Assembly: GCA_012842935.1 (NCBI GenBank)
Contig: DUSC01000179.1
Span: 1-35,292, forward strand
Length of the DNA stretch: 35,292 nucleotides
Direction of reading: 5' to 3'
From: Hyphomicrobiales bacterium
GTDB lineage: Bacteria; Pseudomonadota; Alphaproteobacteria; Rhizobiales; Rhizobiaceae
Part shown: positions 18,829 to 25,944 of the stretch, piece after piece
Numbering within the stretch: position 1 is the stretch's first letter
Layout of the letters: the number at the start of each line of letters is the position of its first letter
Position numbers and translations under genes: made by a program
Notes under the pieces: generated by a model
Told to the model about the DNA's origin: nothing
The model's input: only the letters and a program-made list of their open reading frames with translations
Database searches by the model: none

Positions 18829-19170
18829 ATGCTGACGTCCACCCTCTCCACACCTGCCGTCGAGCCTGCCCGGGCACCCGACGCAGCGAGGATGCTGCGC
18901 AATGCCCAGCGGACCGGGGAATTCCTGAAATCGCTTTCTCATCCGATCCGGCTGGTCATCCTTTGCCGGCTTTCCGAAGGCGGCGCGAATGTGGGCGAGC
19001 TGGAAGAGTTGCTCGACATCCCGCAGGCCGCCGTTTCGAAGCAGCTGGCCCGGCTGCGCGACGACGGCCTCGTGACCGCCCGGCGCGAGGGGCGGTCCGT
19101 CGTCTATTCGCTGGCCGACTCGCGCACGCAGCGCATCGTCGGCGCACTCTACGACGAGTTCTGCAACTGA
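18829..19170 (+). CDS. shdrR: ArsR-family transcriptional repressor sHdrR (persulfide-sensor type)
   Basis: A 113-residue winged-helix ArsR/SmtB-family regulator. The recognition region is ELLDIPQAAVSKQLARLRDDGLVTARREGRSVVYSLAD. It has only two cysteines, Cys46 (VILCRLSEG) and Cys112 (YDEFCN), 66 residues apart. The sulfane-sulfur sensors SqrR (Cys41/Cys107) and Hyphomicrobium sHdrR use a pair with the same spacing, forming a polysulfide bridge that releases DNA. Metal-binding ELCVCDL motifs of ArsR/SmtB are absent. Placement at the edge of the sHdr cluster supports the role. I chose the ATG at 18829 because longer frames run through the tRNA. It converges with tusA. Confidence 0.9.
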   Translation: MLTSTLSTPAVEPARAPDAARMLRNAQRTGEFLKSLSHPIRLVILCRLSEGGANVGELEELLDIPQAAVSKQLARLRDDGLVTARREGRSVVYSLADSRTQRIVGALYDEFCN

Positions 19171-19200
19171 CGCGGGCGCCGGCGCGAAAGGACGACGGCG

Positions 19201-19428
19201 TCAGCCGGTGTGCCTGATGACGAAGATGTAGGTCTTGCCGTCGACGCGGCTTTCGACGAGTTCGTTGCCGGTCGTACGGCAGAACGCCTCGAAATCCTTG
19301 ACAGCGCCCGGATCGGTCGCCTGGATCTCCAGCGTACCGCCGGTCGGCAGTTCCTTCAGCGCCTTCTTCGCCCTCAGGATGGGCAACGGGCAGTTGAGTC
19401 CCTTCGCGTCGAGTATCTGGTCGGCCAT
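19201..19428 (-). CDS. tusA: Sulfur carrier protein TusA
   Basis: A 75-residue TusA-family protein with the CPxP signature (GLNCPLPILRAKKAL) holding the active Cys13 near the N-terminus, the site of persulfide formation. In the sHdr pathway, TusA passes sulfane sulfur to and from DsrE-type transferases. AAGGAGG lies just ahead of the ATG. It is the last gene of the operon, 49 bases after the FadL-type porin gene. A housekeeping TusA for tRNA thiolation usually lies elsewhere, and this copy's location ties it to sulfur oxidation. Confidence 0.94.
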   Translation of the reverse strand: MADQILDAKGLNCPLPILRAKKALKELPTGGTLEIQATDPGAVKDFEAFCRTTGNELVESRVDGKTYIFVIRHTG

Positions 19429-19477
19429 TCGTCCTCCTTCGGGGCGTGCGCCCGTGCTTCGTTGAAACCTGTCCGCG

Positions 19478-20746
19478 TCAAAACCGGTGTGTCCAGCCGG
19501 CGAGCACTTGGAACTGGTGCATCCTGATCCCGATCGTGCGGTAGGGATTGACGCCCGTCGGCGTCATCTCGAGGCCCGAGACCTTCGCCTCCGGCACATA
19601 CATTGCAGCGAATTCAAGGGTGTCTTTGTCCGAATACCTGAATGCGGCGCCGGCCGTGATGTGGTGCTGCACGACGCCGGGCGCGAGGATGTTGAACGTC
19701 ACGTCGCCCGAGCCGACGGGATTGTCGCTGTAGGCATAGCCGGCGCGGAAGGTCCACCGGTCGGTGGCCCGCCACTCGGCGCCGATCTTGAAGACGTCGA
19801 CATCCTTCCAACCGAAACCGGGGCCGTTGTCGCCGCCGAGCGGCGGCAGCGCGGTCGACGGGTTCGAGATCGATGCGATATCGCCGTAGAAGATGTGCTG
19901 GTAGTCAAGCATCAGCGTCAGGTCAGGCCTGGCATCCCAGGCAAGGCCCGCGGTCACCGAGGCCGGGATGTCGAAGCCGCCGCGCTCGGCGAAGAGGCCC
20001 GCATACTTGTCGAACTTCTGCATGTACATGCGGCTCTGGCCAGAGAGGCCGAACCGCAGGCTCGGCGTGATCTTCCATTCGAGACCCGCACGCAGGCCGC
20101 CGCCGAAGGAAAGGTCGTAGCCGTTGTCGGTGAGCCGGGTCGGGTCCAAGGAGATCGGGGCGAAGGCGGCGAGACCGCGCGCGGCAAACCGCTGCGCGGC
20201 AAATGTCGGCGAGATGCCGACGCTCACCGGGCCGAAGGAGCGGGCATAGTCGACGGAGAGGAAGACCTGCATCAGGTCGACGCCGGCCTTGCCGCCGCAG
20301 AACACGCCCGCGCCGCCGCCGCAGGCCGGGTTCGGTACGGCGGCATAGGTCGTGTTCATGCCGCCGTTGCCGTAGAGCGAGATGCCCAAGGATGAAACCT
20401 CGTCGATCTGCCGCACATAGGCGACATTGGGCATCAGGAAGAGGGTGGAGCCGCTTTCGACCGGCCCCGGCGCGACGAAGCCGGGCCCGGACGTCCCATA
20501 GCCGCGATACGGCAGGAACAGCGAGGCGCCGATCTGCAACTGGTCGCCTACGCCGACGATGCCCGCCGGATTGAGCGTCTGCGCCATGGCGTCGCGCGAG
20601 TCGGCCACGCCCGCGCCACCCAGCGCGTTCTGCCGCACGCCGAATCCAACCTGGAAATATCCATCCGTGGCCGAGGACGGCGCGCAGGCCGCCGCCATCG
20701 TCAGCATCGCTGCGGCGACGCCGGCCAGGATATGTCTCTTCGTCAT
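19478..20746 (-). CDS. OmpP1/FadL/TodX-family outer membrane porin
   Basis: An outer-membrane beta-barrel of 422 residues. It has a signal peptide (MTKRHILAGVAAAMLTMAAA, cleaved probably after SSA), then YFQVGFGVRQNALGGAGVADSRDAMAQTLNPAGI, which is the FadL-family hatch/N-terminal segment (xNPAGxxxxxxQ...). Alternating-pattern strands follow, with a terminal phenylalanine (GWTHRF) for Bam assembly. FadL/TodX proteins let hydrophobic molecules pass the outer membrane. Its position inside a sulfur-oxidation operon, between dsrE2 and tusA, suggests uptake of a hydrophobic or organic sulfur compound, which is my inference. The ATG has GGGGGAGGGG upstream. Confidence 0.88.
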   Translation of the reverse strand: MTKRHILAGVAAAMLTMAAACAPSSATDGYFQVGFGVRQNALGGAGVADSRDAMAQTLNPAGIVGVGDQLQIGASLFLPYRGYGTSGPGFVAPGPVESGSTLFLMPNVAYVRQIDEVSSLGISLYGNGGMNTTYAAVPNPACGGGAGVFCGGKAGVDLMQVFLSVDYARSFGPVSVGISPTFAAQRFAARGLAAFAPISLDPTRLTDNGYDLSFGGGLRAGLEWKITPSLRFGLSGQSRMYMQKFDKYAGLFAERGGFDIPASVTAGLAWDARPDLTLMLDYQHIFYGDIASISNPSTALPPLGGDNGPGFGWKDVDVFKIGAEWRATDRWTFRAGYAYSDNPVGSGDVTFNILAPGVVQHHITAGAAFRYSDKDTLEFAAMYVPEAKVSGLEMTPTGVNPYRTIGIRMHQFQVLAGWTHRF

Positions 20747-20762
20747 GTTCCCCTCCCCCAAA

Positions 20763-20795
20763 CCCGGTTCGCCGGGCCTCTCGTCCGCGTCGGAC
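20763..20795. other. Two tandem hairpins between dsrE2 and the porin gene
   Basis: CCCGG-TTCG-CCGGG (20763-20776) and GTCCG-CGT-CGGAC (20783-20795) lie in the 105-base gap upstream of the FadL-type gene. In the minus-strand transcript they form two short, GC-rich stems near the ribosome binding site. They could be a processing or attenuation point that sets the porin level apart from the upstream genes. Confidence 0.45.
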
Positions 20796-20851
20796 ACGTC
20801 CGGCGCGAGATTGCCGATGCGCGGACTCCTCCCGCCACGCGCCCGGATCGT

Positions 20852-21346
20852 TCAAATGTACAAGTTGATGTCGCTCCTGGTCGCCACTTCGATGTAGCTC
20901 GCGGCACCGCCGAGCGCCGGCCCCTCGATCATGTCGTCCATCGTGTATTCGAAGAGATCCATCGTCATCTGGCAGGCGATCATCTTGACGTCCGCCTCGA
21001 GGGCCATCTCGCGCAGCTCCTCGATCGAGGCGACACCCTTCTTCTTGATCAGGTTCTTCATCATCGCCGTGGCGATGCCGTCGACTCCGGGCACCGCCGA
21101 GACCAGGTTTGGCAGTGCCATGTGCATGCCCATCATCGGCATCTGCATCGCCGGATTGCCGAGCGTGGAGATCTTCAGGTCGAGCTTCTTCTTCAGGAGC
21201 GTCAGCCCGTAGAAGGTGAAGAACATGGTCACCTCGAGACCCATCGCCGCCGCGGTCGTGGCCAGAATGAAAGGTGGGTAGGCCCAGTCGAGCGTGCCCT
21301 TGGTGACGATCAGGGACATCGACTTGGCGTTGGCTTCACTGCTCAT
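20852..21346 (-). CDS. DsrE2-like sulfurtransferase (DsrE/DsrF/DrsH-like family)
   Basis: A 164-residue protein of the DsrE2-like branch of the DsrE/F/H superfamily. It shows the family's N-terminal SLIVTKGTLDWAYPPFILATTAAAMGLEVTMFFTFYGL, the methionine-rich MQMPMMGMHM, and the conserved single cysteine in KMIACQMTMDLF (about residue 126), the likely persulfide site. Such genes commonly sit with tusA in sulfur oxidisers and are thought to relay sulfane sulfur, perhaps near the membrane. I use the ATG at 21346, which has GAGGAGG directly upstream. It lies 73 bases after lbpA and before the porin gene. I am unsure which DsrE2 subtype it is. Confidence 0.85.
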   Translation of the reverse strand: MSSEANAKSMSLIVTKGTLDWAYPPFILATTAAAMGLEVTMFFTFYGLTLLKKKLDLKISTLGNPAMQMPMMGMHMALPNLVSAVPGVDGIATAMMKNLIKKKGVASIEELREMALEADVKMIACQMTMDLFEYTMDDMIEGPALGGAASYIEVATRSDINLYI

Positions 21347-21419
21347 GGTCTCCTCCTCGCCGGATATCGCCGGCACGATTTCGGTTCAGCCGGCCGGCGG
21401 CACCGGTGGCGTCACCGCA

Positions 21420-21863
21420 TCAGGACGCACAGCCGGCGAAGGCGTCGGCAGCCATCTTGGCTTCGTAGGGGGCGGCGACTGCGGTGCCCGGCGTCAGCAT
21501 CGCCTTGGCCGCGGCGAAATCGGCGGGTCTGACCCTGACCATCCAGCCGGCGCCGTAGGTGTCTGCGTTGGCGAGCTTCGGATTGGCGTTGAGTTCCTCG
21601 TTGACCTCGACGATCTCGGCGTCGAAGGCGAGCTTCGCCGGGCCGACCCACTTGCCGGACTCCACGGTGGCGCACGACTTGCCTTCCGGGACCGTCTTGC
21701 CCGGCTTCTTGGCGGTGAACGCCACGAGCTGGCCGGCCATGCCGGTGGCGATCATCGTCATGCCGACGGTGAATGTGCCGTCACCGTTGTCTCGGTACCA
21801 GAGGTTGTTGTCGACGTCGTAGAACAGTTCGTCGGGGAGATTGCATCCGCGCACGGTCGGCAT
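21420..21863 (-). CDS. lbpA: Lipoate-binding protein LbpA (GcvH-like)
   Basis: A 147-residue relative of the glycine-cleavage H protein. The lipoylated lysine should be Lys71 in ESGKWVG, matching GcvH ES-x-K. The N-terminal RGCNLPDELFYDVDNNLWYRDNGDGTFTVGMT pattern is typical of LbpA proteins in sHdr clusters and differs from housekeeping GcvH. No glycine-cleavage T or P genes are nearby. LbpA is known to be essential for sHdr-dependent sulfur oxidation, where its lipoyl arm is thought to carry the sulfur intermediate. A perfect AAGGAGGT precedes the ATG. Confidence 0.93.
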   Translation of the reverse strand: MPTVRGCNLPDELFYDVDNNLWYRDNGDGTFTVGMTMIATGMAGQLVAFTAKKPGKTVPEGKSCATVESGKWVGPAKLAFDAEIVEVNEELNANPKLANADTYGAGWMVRVRPADFAAAKAMLTPGTAVAAPYEAKMAADAFAGCAS

Positions 21864-21880
21864 GGCCGGACCTCCTTGGC

Positions 21881-22348
21881 TCACACGATTCGGGTTTCGG
21901 AAAATTCGGACTGCCTGAGCGGCCGCGACGAGCAGCAGAACTCGCCCAGCCCCGCCGTCTCCAGCTTGCCGCCGACGAACAGGGCGAGGTGGCGCACCAC
22001 CATCGCCGCAAGGCGGACCAGCCGGGCACGCTCTTCGGCGCCGGTCTCCACACGGATCAGGTTGCGGTGGTAGACGATCTCGCGGCAGGTCTCGCGGCAG
22101 GCATTGAAGCTCGGATCGCCGCGCGCGCCCTGCCGGTGCAGCGCGAGCAGGCGAAAGCCCTCCACGGTGCTCCTGGTAGGGACCTGTCCGTGCGCCGTCA
22201 GCCACGTCTCGAGAACGGACTCGCCGGCTTCGAGGAGTTCGTCCGCAAGTGCGTCCGCATCGTGCGACAGCACGGATTGCGGCGCGGAAACGATGGCGTC
22301 GGTGCGCGCGGTGACGTCGTTGATGGCGAACGCGGCGCGATCCGTCAT
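21881..22348 (-). CDS. Conserved hypothetical protein in the sHdr operon
   Basis: A 155-residue, mostly helical protein that I cannot assign to a family. It contains five cysteines in two small groups, NACRETCRE and a C-terminal EFCCSSRP, and a segment LVRLAAMVVRHLALFVGGKLE that could be a buried helix. Its ATG overlaps the shdrB2 stop as ATGA, and lbpA begins 17 bases after its stop, so it is translated with the core complex. Position between shdrB2 and lbpA suggests a role in assembling the complex or loading LbpA, but that is inference. Confidence 0.75.
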   Translation of the reverse strand: MTDRAAFAINDVTARTDAIVSAPQSVLSHDADALADELLEAGESVLETWLTAHGQVPTRSTVEGFRLLALHRQGARGDPSFNACRETCREIVYHRNLIRVETGAEERARLVRLAAMVVRHLALFVGGKLETAGLGEFCCSSRPLRQSEFSETRIV

Positions 22349-23268
22349 GCCAGCCCCTTCTCGCGGATCAGATCGCGCGAATCGGAGAAGTTCTCGTGCA
22401 CGCCGACCTTCCGCGGCGACAGGCCGAGCGCCATCCCGAGCAACTGGGTGAAGTAGAGGATCTTCACCCTGGTCTTCTTGCCCAACACCTTCTCGGCGCG
22501 CACCTGGTGCATCTCGAGGCCGGTGTGGCAGGTCGGGCATTCGGTCGCGATCACGTCGGCACCGCAGGCTTCCGCGGTCGTCAGCAGGTTGAGAACCAGC
22601 TTCGTCGAGGTGTCGCTGTCTGAAAGCGCGTGGGCTCCGCCGCAGCAGGCCGTCTTCAGCGGGTATTCGACATTCTCGGCGCCGGCGGCGGCCAGGATGT
22701 CGTCCATGAAGTGCGGTTTGGCCGTCGATTCGCTGCCTGGTCCCTTGTCCTTCTCCGGAAAGATGTGGCGCGGGCGCGTGTACATGCAGCCGTAGTAGTT
22801 GGCGACCTTCAGCCCGGAGAGCGAGTTGCGTACGCGCTCGCGGATGCCCTCCTCACCCACCGAATGCTTGATCCAGTCGAGCGCGTGGATGGTCTCGACC
22901 GCGCCGGCCTCGTAGGTGCGATGGCCGGCCTTACCGCTCAGCCGCGCGTTCACCTCCCTGGACTCGGCGTCGTGGGCGAGATCGTATTCGGCCTTCTTCA
23001 GATTGTGGTAGCAACCGTTGCACGGCGCCATCACCGTGTCGAAGCCCATGTCCTCGGCGATCGAGAGGTTGCGCGCCGAGAGATAGGTCTGCAGCTTCGG
23101 GTCTACGTTCTTGACCTCCATGGCGCCGCAGCAGTTCCAGTTCTTCAGCTCGACGACCTCGAGGCCGAGTGCTTCGCCGACCGCCTTGGTCGAGCGGTTG
23201 TAGGCATGGCCGGTGCCTTCGAGCGCGCAGCCGGGATAGTAGGCGACCTTGTCGTATTTGCCGGTCAT
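22345..23268 (-). CDS. shdrB2: sHdrB2, heterodisulfide reductase subunit B-like
   Basis: A 307-residue protein with two CCG domains. First copy: Cys14 (YYPGCALEG), NWNCCGAME and APCNGCYHN. Second copy: NYYGCMYTRP, TACCGGAH and TECPTCHTG. Both thus have the C...CC...CxxC pattern that in methanogen HdrB holds non-cubane [4Fe-4S] clusters. In the sHdr complex this subunit is expected to carry the catalytic clusters that act on sulfur bound to its carrier, in the cytoplasm. Its ATG overlaps the shdrC2 stop as ATGA. Confidence 0.94.
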   Translation of the reverse strand: MTGKYDKVAYYPGCALEGTGHAYNRSTKAVGEALGLEVVELKNWNCCGAMEVKNVDPKLQTYLSARNLSIAEDMGFDTVMAPCNGCYHNLKKAEYDLAHDAESREVNARLSGKAGHRTYEAGAVETIHALDWIKHSVGEEGIRERVRNSLSGLKVANYYGCMYTRPRHIFPEKDKGPGSESTAKPHFMDDILAAAGAENVEYPLKTACCGGAHALSDSDTSTKLVLNLLTTAEACGADVIATECPTCHTGLEMHQVRAEKVLGKKTRVKILYFTQLLGMALGLSPRKVGVHENFSDSRDLIREKGLA

Positions 23269-24014
23269 CTATCGGCTCCCCTTGCGTCGAGACGGAGAGC
23301 CCGCCGGTTGGCGGCTTCGCGCTCGGCGACATATTCGTTGATCGCCGTCCGAGCCTTGCCCCAGGACCGCGTGCGCGGCCGGAAGATGGCAGCGAGACCG
23401 AGGCGGATCAGGTAGAAGACCGGGAAGCGGCGAAGGAGGCCGGCGATCAGGGCGACGATCCACGGCTGCGCCAGGGGCTGGCCGGTGCGGGCGAGGAACT
23501 GGCGGAGGACCAGACCCTCCTCGATCTTGCCGGTCTCGAACACCTGGTGCGAGAACGCCTCGTCGAAGACCATAGATGGCTTCTTCTCGGTATGGCCCTT
23601 GAGTTCGAGCCAATGCGCCGTCGCCTTCATCACACCTTCCGGATTGACGTCGCGCGGGCAGGCGTAGGTGCATTTGTTGCACGAGACGCACTGCCAGATG
23701 ATGTCCTTGTCGCGGACGAGCTCGGACTCCATGCCGAGCCGGATCAGGTAGATCCAGTAGCGCGGGTTGAAGTCCGGGTTGATCGCATTGACCGTACAGG
23801 CGTTGGTACACGAGCCGCACTGCCAGCAGCGCGAGATGTTCTCGCCGCCGCCCAGCGCCTCGATTTCATCCTGCAGGTTCTCGTTGTAGTCGGTGAGCGC
23901 GCGGCTCTCGATGAAGGTCGACCAGTGGCCCGAGACGTCGATACCGTCGATGACGAGCTTCTCATGCTCGATCAGGTTCTCCGGGCGGATCAGCGACTTT
24001 TCGTGGATCGGCAT
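23265..24014 (-). CDS. shdrC2: sHdrC2, iron-sulfur subunit C-like
   Basis: A 249-residue ferredoxin-like subunit. Two [4Fe-4S] motifs are visible: CWQCGSCTNACTVNAINP (with the last Cys of the second cluster's set replaced by Val) and CVSCNKCTYACPRDVNP. The C-terminal part has a hydrophobic region (WIVALIAGLLRRFPVFYLIRLGLAAIF) and a basic tail. It should pass electrons between sHdrA and sHdrB2. The ATG at 24014 shares one base with the stop of the preceding gene (TGATG). Longer in-frame extensions upstream are shadows. Confidence 0.92.
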   Translation of the reverse strand: MPIHEKSLIRPENLIEHEKLVIDGIDVSGHWSTFIESRALTDYNENLQDEIEALGGGENISRCWQCGSCTNACTVNAINPDFNPRYWIYLIRLGMESELVRDKDIIWQCVSCNKCTYACPRDVNPEGVMKATAHWLELKGHTEKKPSMVFDEAFSHQVFETGKIEEGLVLRQFLARTGQPLAQPWIVALIAGLLRRFPVFYLIRLGLAAIFRPRTRSWGKARTAINEYVAEREAANRRALRLDARGADR

Positions 24015-24895
24015 CAGTGCGCTCCCGTGGCCGTGAGGGCACGCGGCGCGCCGAGAACGTGCGCCGTGCCGTCGATGAGCTTGAGCCGCGTACGGCCGCT
24101 TTCGGTGTCGACGGCGTCGAGCCCGAGCAGGCGGCGGGTATGGGCCATCGGATCGCCCTGGCTGGCAAAGTCGGAGCGCAGGTACTGGCCGCCACGATCG
24201 TTGATGTAGCCGGCATAGACATGAGCGCAGAGCAGATCGGTGTAGAAAGGCAGGTCGCGGAAGACGCCGTTCTCGGCCAGAAACTCGGCGAGTTCGCCGG
24301 CGAGGACGGAAAAGGTGCGGAAATCGTCGCGGGCGACGATATGCGCCGCATCGACGTCGTCGGCGAACCAGATCTCGCGCAGCACGCCGGTACCGACACG
24401 GGCGTCCCACATCCATCGCGTCATCAGCGGGTAGCGCTCCGGCGCCACGAAATGCAGTACCTCCGCGGCGAGATCGCGGACCCAGCGGTGGCCGCGGTCG
24501 TCGGGAAAGGCGGCGACGAACGCGGCCAGCCGCTCGTCGGCGGTGGAGACGTCCGACCAGCCGTCGAGCAGGGCGACGAGACGGCGGCGCAGCAGGACAA
24601 AGCTGTTCTCGCCGAGCCAGGCCCCGACCCGGCGGCGGGCGGGCGTGATGAACGACGCGAGGTCGAGAAACTCGCCCTCGCTCATGTCGGCGACGCGACC
24701 CTTGCCGAGGACCTCCTGGAACAGCGAGGCCTTCAGCGCCAGCGCGCCGACATAGCGCTCGACGCCGCCCGTCTGCTCCGCCGAGGCGACGAGGTTTTCG
24801 AAGGCCCGGCGCAGCCTCGGCCCGCTGAGGTCGAGCACGGGGCCGGCCGGCGGCGGCGGCGTCTTCCGGTCCCTGCGAAACAGGCCGAGCATCAT
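24014..24895 (-). CDS. Conserved sHdr-cluster protein of unknown function ('Hyp')
   Basis: A 293-residue soluble protein that, in known sHdr operons, always lies between shdrA and shdrC2 and is written simply as 'hyp'. It has no cysteine cluster motif. Its only cysteine I notice is in YTDLLCAHVYAGYINDRGGQYL. The C-terminal half has conserved aromatic patches (EVLHFVAPERYPLMTRWMWDARVGTG). It starts with two ATG codons at 24895, the first overlapping the shdrA stop (ATGA). The N-terminus is basic and proline-rich. The strict position suggests a structural or assembly role in the complex, not electron transfer. Confidence 0.85.
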   Translation of the reverse strand: MMLGLFRRDRKTPPPPAGPVLDLSGPRLRRAFENLVASAEQTGGVERYVGALALKASLFQEVLGKGRVADMSEGEFLDLASFITPARRRVGAWLGENSFVLLRRRLVALLDGWSDVSTADERLAAFVAAFPDDRGHRWVRDLAAEVLHFVAPERYPLMTRWMWDARVGTGVLREIWFADDVDAAHIVARDDFRTFSVLAGELAEFLAENGVFRDLPFYTDLLCAHVYAGYINDRGGQYLRSDFASQGDPMAHTRRLLGLDAVDTESGRTRLKLIDGTAHVLGAPRALTATGAH

Positions 24896-25944
24896 TCAGC
24901 CGCCTCGCGCACCGCGCCGTTGACGAGGTTGAGGGCGGCGATCGCCGCTGCCTGGCCCTGGGCGATCGAATCGTCGATCGTCTCCGGACCGGTCGCAGCA
25001 CCTGCGACGAAGACGCCGGGCCGGCTGGTGTGGCCGAGGCTCGAATAGGCGGAACCCTTGTCCAAGTAGCCGTACTTGTTCAGGCGCACGTCGAAGATCG
25101 CAGAGATCGTCATGTTGTCGACGTTCGGATCCATGCCGATGGCGTGCACGACCATGTCGAAGGGAATCGAGATCGGCCGCTTGACCAGCGTGTCCTCGCC
25201 CTTCACCAGCAGACGCTTGCCGTCGGAGGTGACTTCGGCGATGCGCGCCTTGACGTACTTGACCTTGTGGGTCTCCTGACTCTCCCAGTAATAGGCGCCC
25301 TCGTAGAGACCGAAGGTACGGATATCCATGTAATAGATGTAGACGTTGCACTTGGGCAGCGCCTCGCGGATCTCCATGGCGATGTTGGCCGATACCGTGC
25401 AGCAGATCTTCGAGCACCATTCGCGGCCGATCTGGCGGTCGCGCGAGCCGACGCAGAGCAGGATCGCGACGCGGTCGGGCGCACGCCCGTCGGACGGGCA
25501 GCGGACTCCGGCGCCCGACGACAGCATCTGTTCGACCTGGACCGTGGTGACCACGTCGGGATAGGTACCGAAGCCCCATTCCGGCTTGTTGACGCTGTCG
25601 AAATGGGTGAAGCCGGTCGCCAGGATCGCCGCGCCCGCCTCGATCGTCTCGCCCGATTTCAGCCGCGCGCTGAAGCGGCCGGGCTCGCCGGCGAAGGCGT
25701 CGATCGATGTGCCGAGGCGAACGTCGATCAGCGGATTGTCGACCACCCGCTGCACCATGCCGCCAATGGCATCGCGTGCCCATTCGTGCGACGGCACCAG
25801 CTTGGCGTAGCCCGAAAGGATCGGGGCGCCGCCCAGGCGGTCGACCTTCTCGACGAGCGTGACGCGCCGGCCGGCGGAGGCGAGCGCATGGGCGGCGGAG
25901 AGGCCGGCGGGGCCGCCGCCGACGATCAGGACAGGCCTTGTCAC
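24892..25944 (-). CDS. shdrA: sHdrA, FAD-binding subunit A-like
   Basis: A 350-residue flavoprotein, much shorter than methanogen HdrA, as is usual for sHdrA. The Rossmann dinucleotide motif is VLIVGGGPAGLSAAHALASAG followed by LVEK. Cysteines in LLCVGSRDRQIGREWCSKICCT are placed to bind one [4Fe-4S] cluster. Near the end are VVHAIGMDPN and RPGVFVAGAATGPETIDDSIAQGQAAA, the second FAD-contact region. The start is a GTG that overlaps the shdrB1 stop (GTGA), with GGGAGG upstream. It should be the electron-routing hub of the complex. Confidence 0.94.
   Translation of the reverse strand: MTRPVLIVGGGPAGLSAAHALASAGRRVTLVEKVDRLGGAPILSGYAKLVPSHEWARDAIGGMVQRVVDNPLIDVRLGTSIDAFAGEPGRFSARLKSGETIEAGAAILATGFTHFDSVNKPEWGFGTYPDVVTTVQVEQMLSSGAGVRCPSDGRAPDRVAILLCVGSRDRQIGREWCSKICCTVSANIAMEIREALPKCNVYIYYMDIRTFGLYEGAYYWESQETHKVKYVKARIAEVTSDGKRLLVKGEDTLVKRPISIPFDMVVHAIGMDPNVDNMTISAIFDVRLNKYGYLDKGSAYSSLGHTSRPGVFVAGAATGPETIDDSIAQGQAAAIAALNLVNGAVREAAE

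Noticed and set aside
21888-21903. ATTC-N8-GAAA near-match to the sHdr operator, upstream of lbpA
   Set aside because: Imperfect, inside the preceding coding sequence, and not placed in a recognisable promoter.
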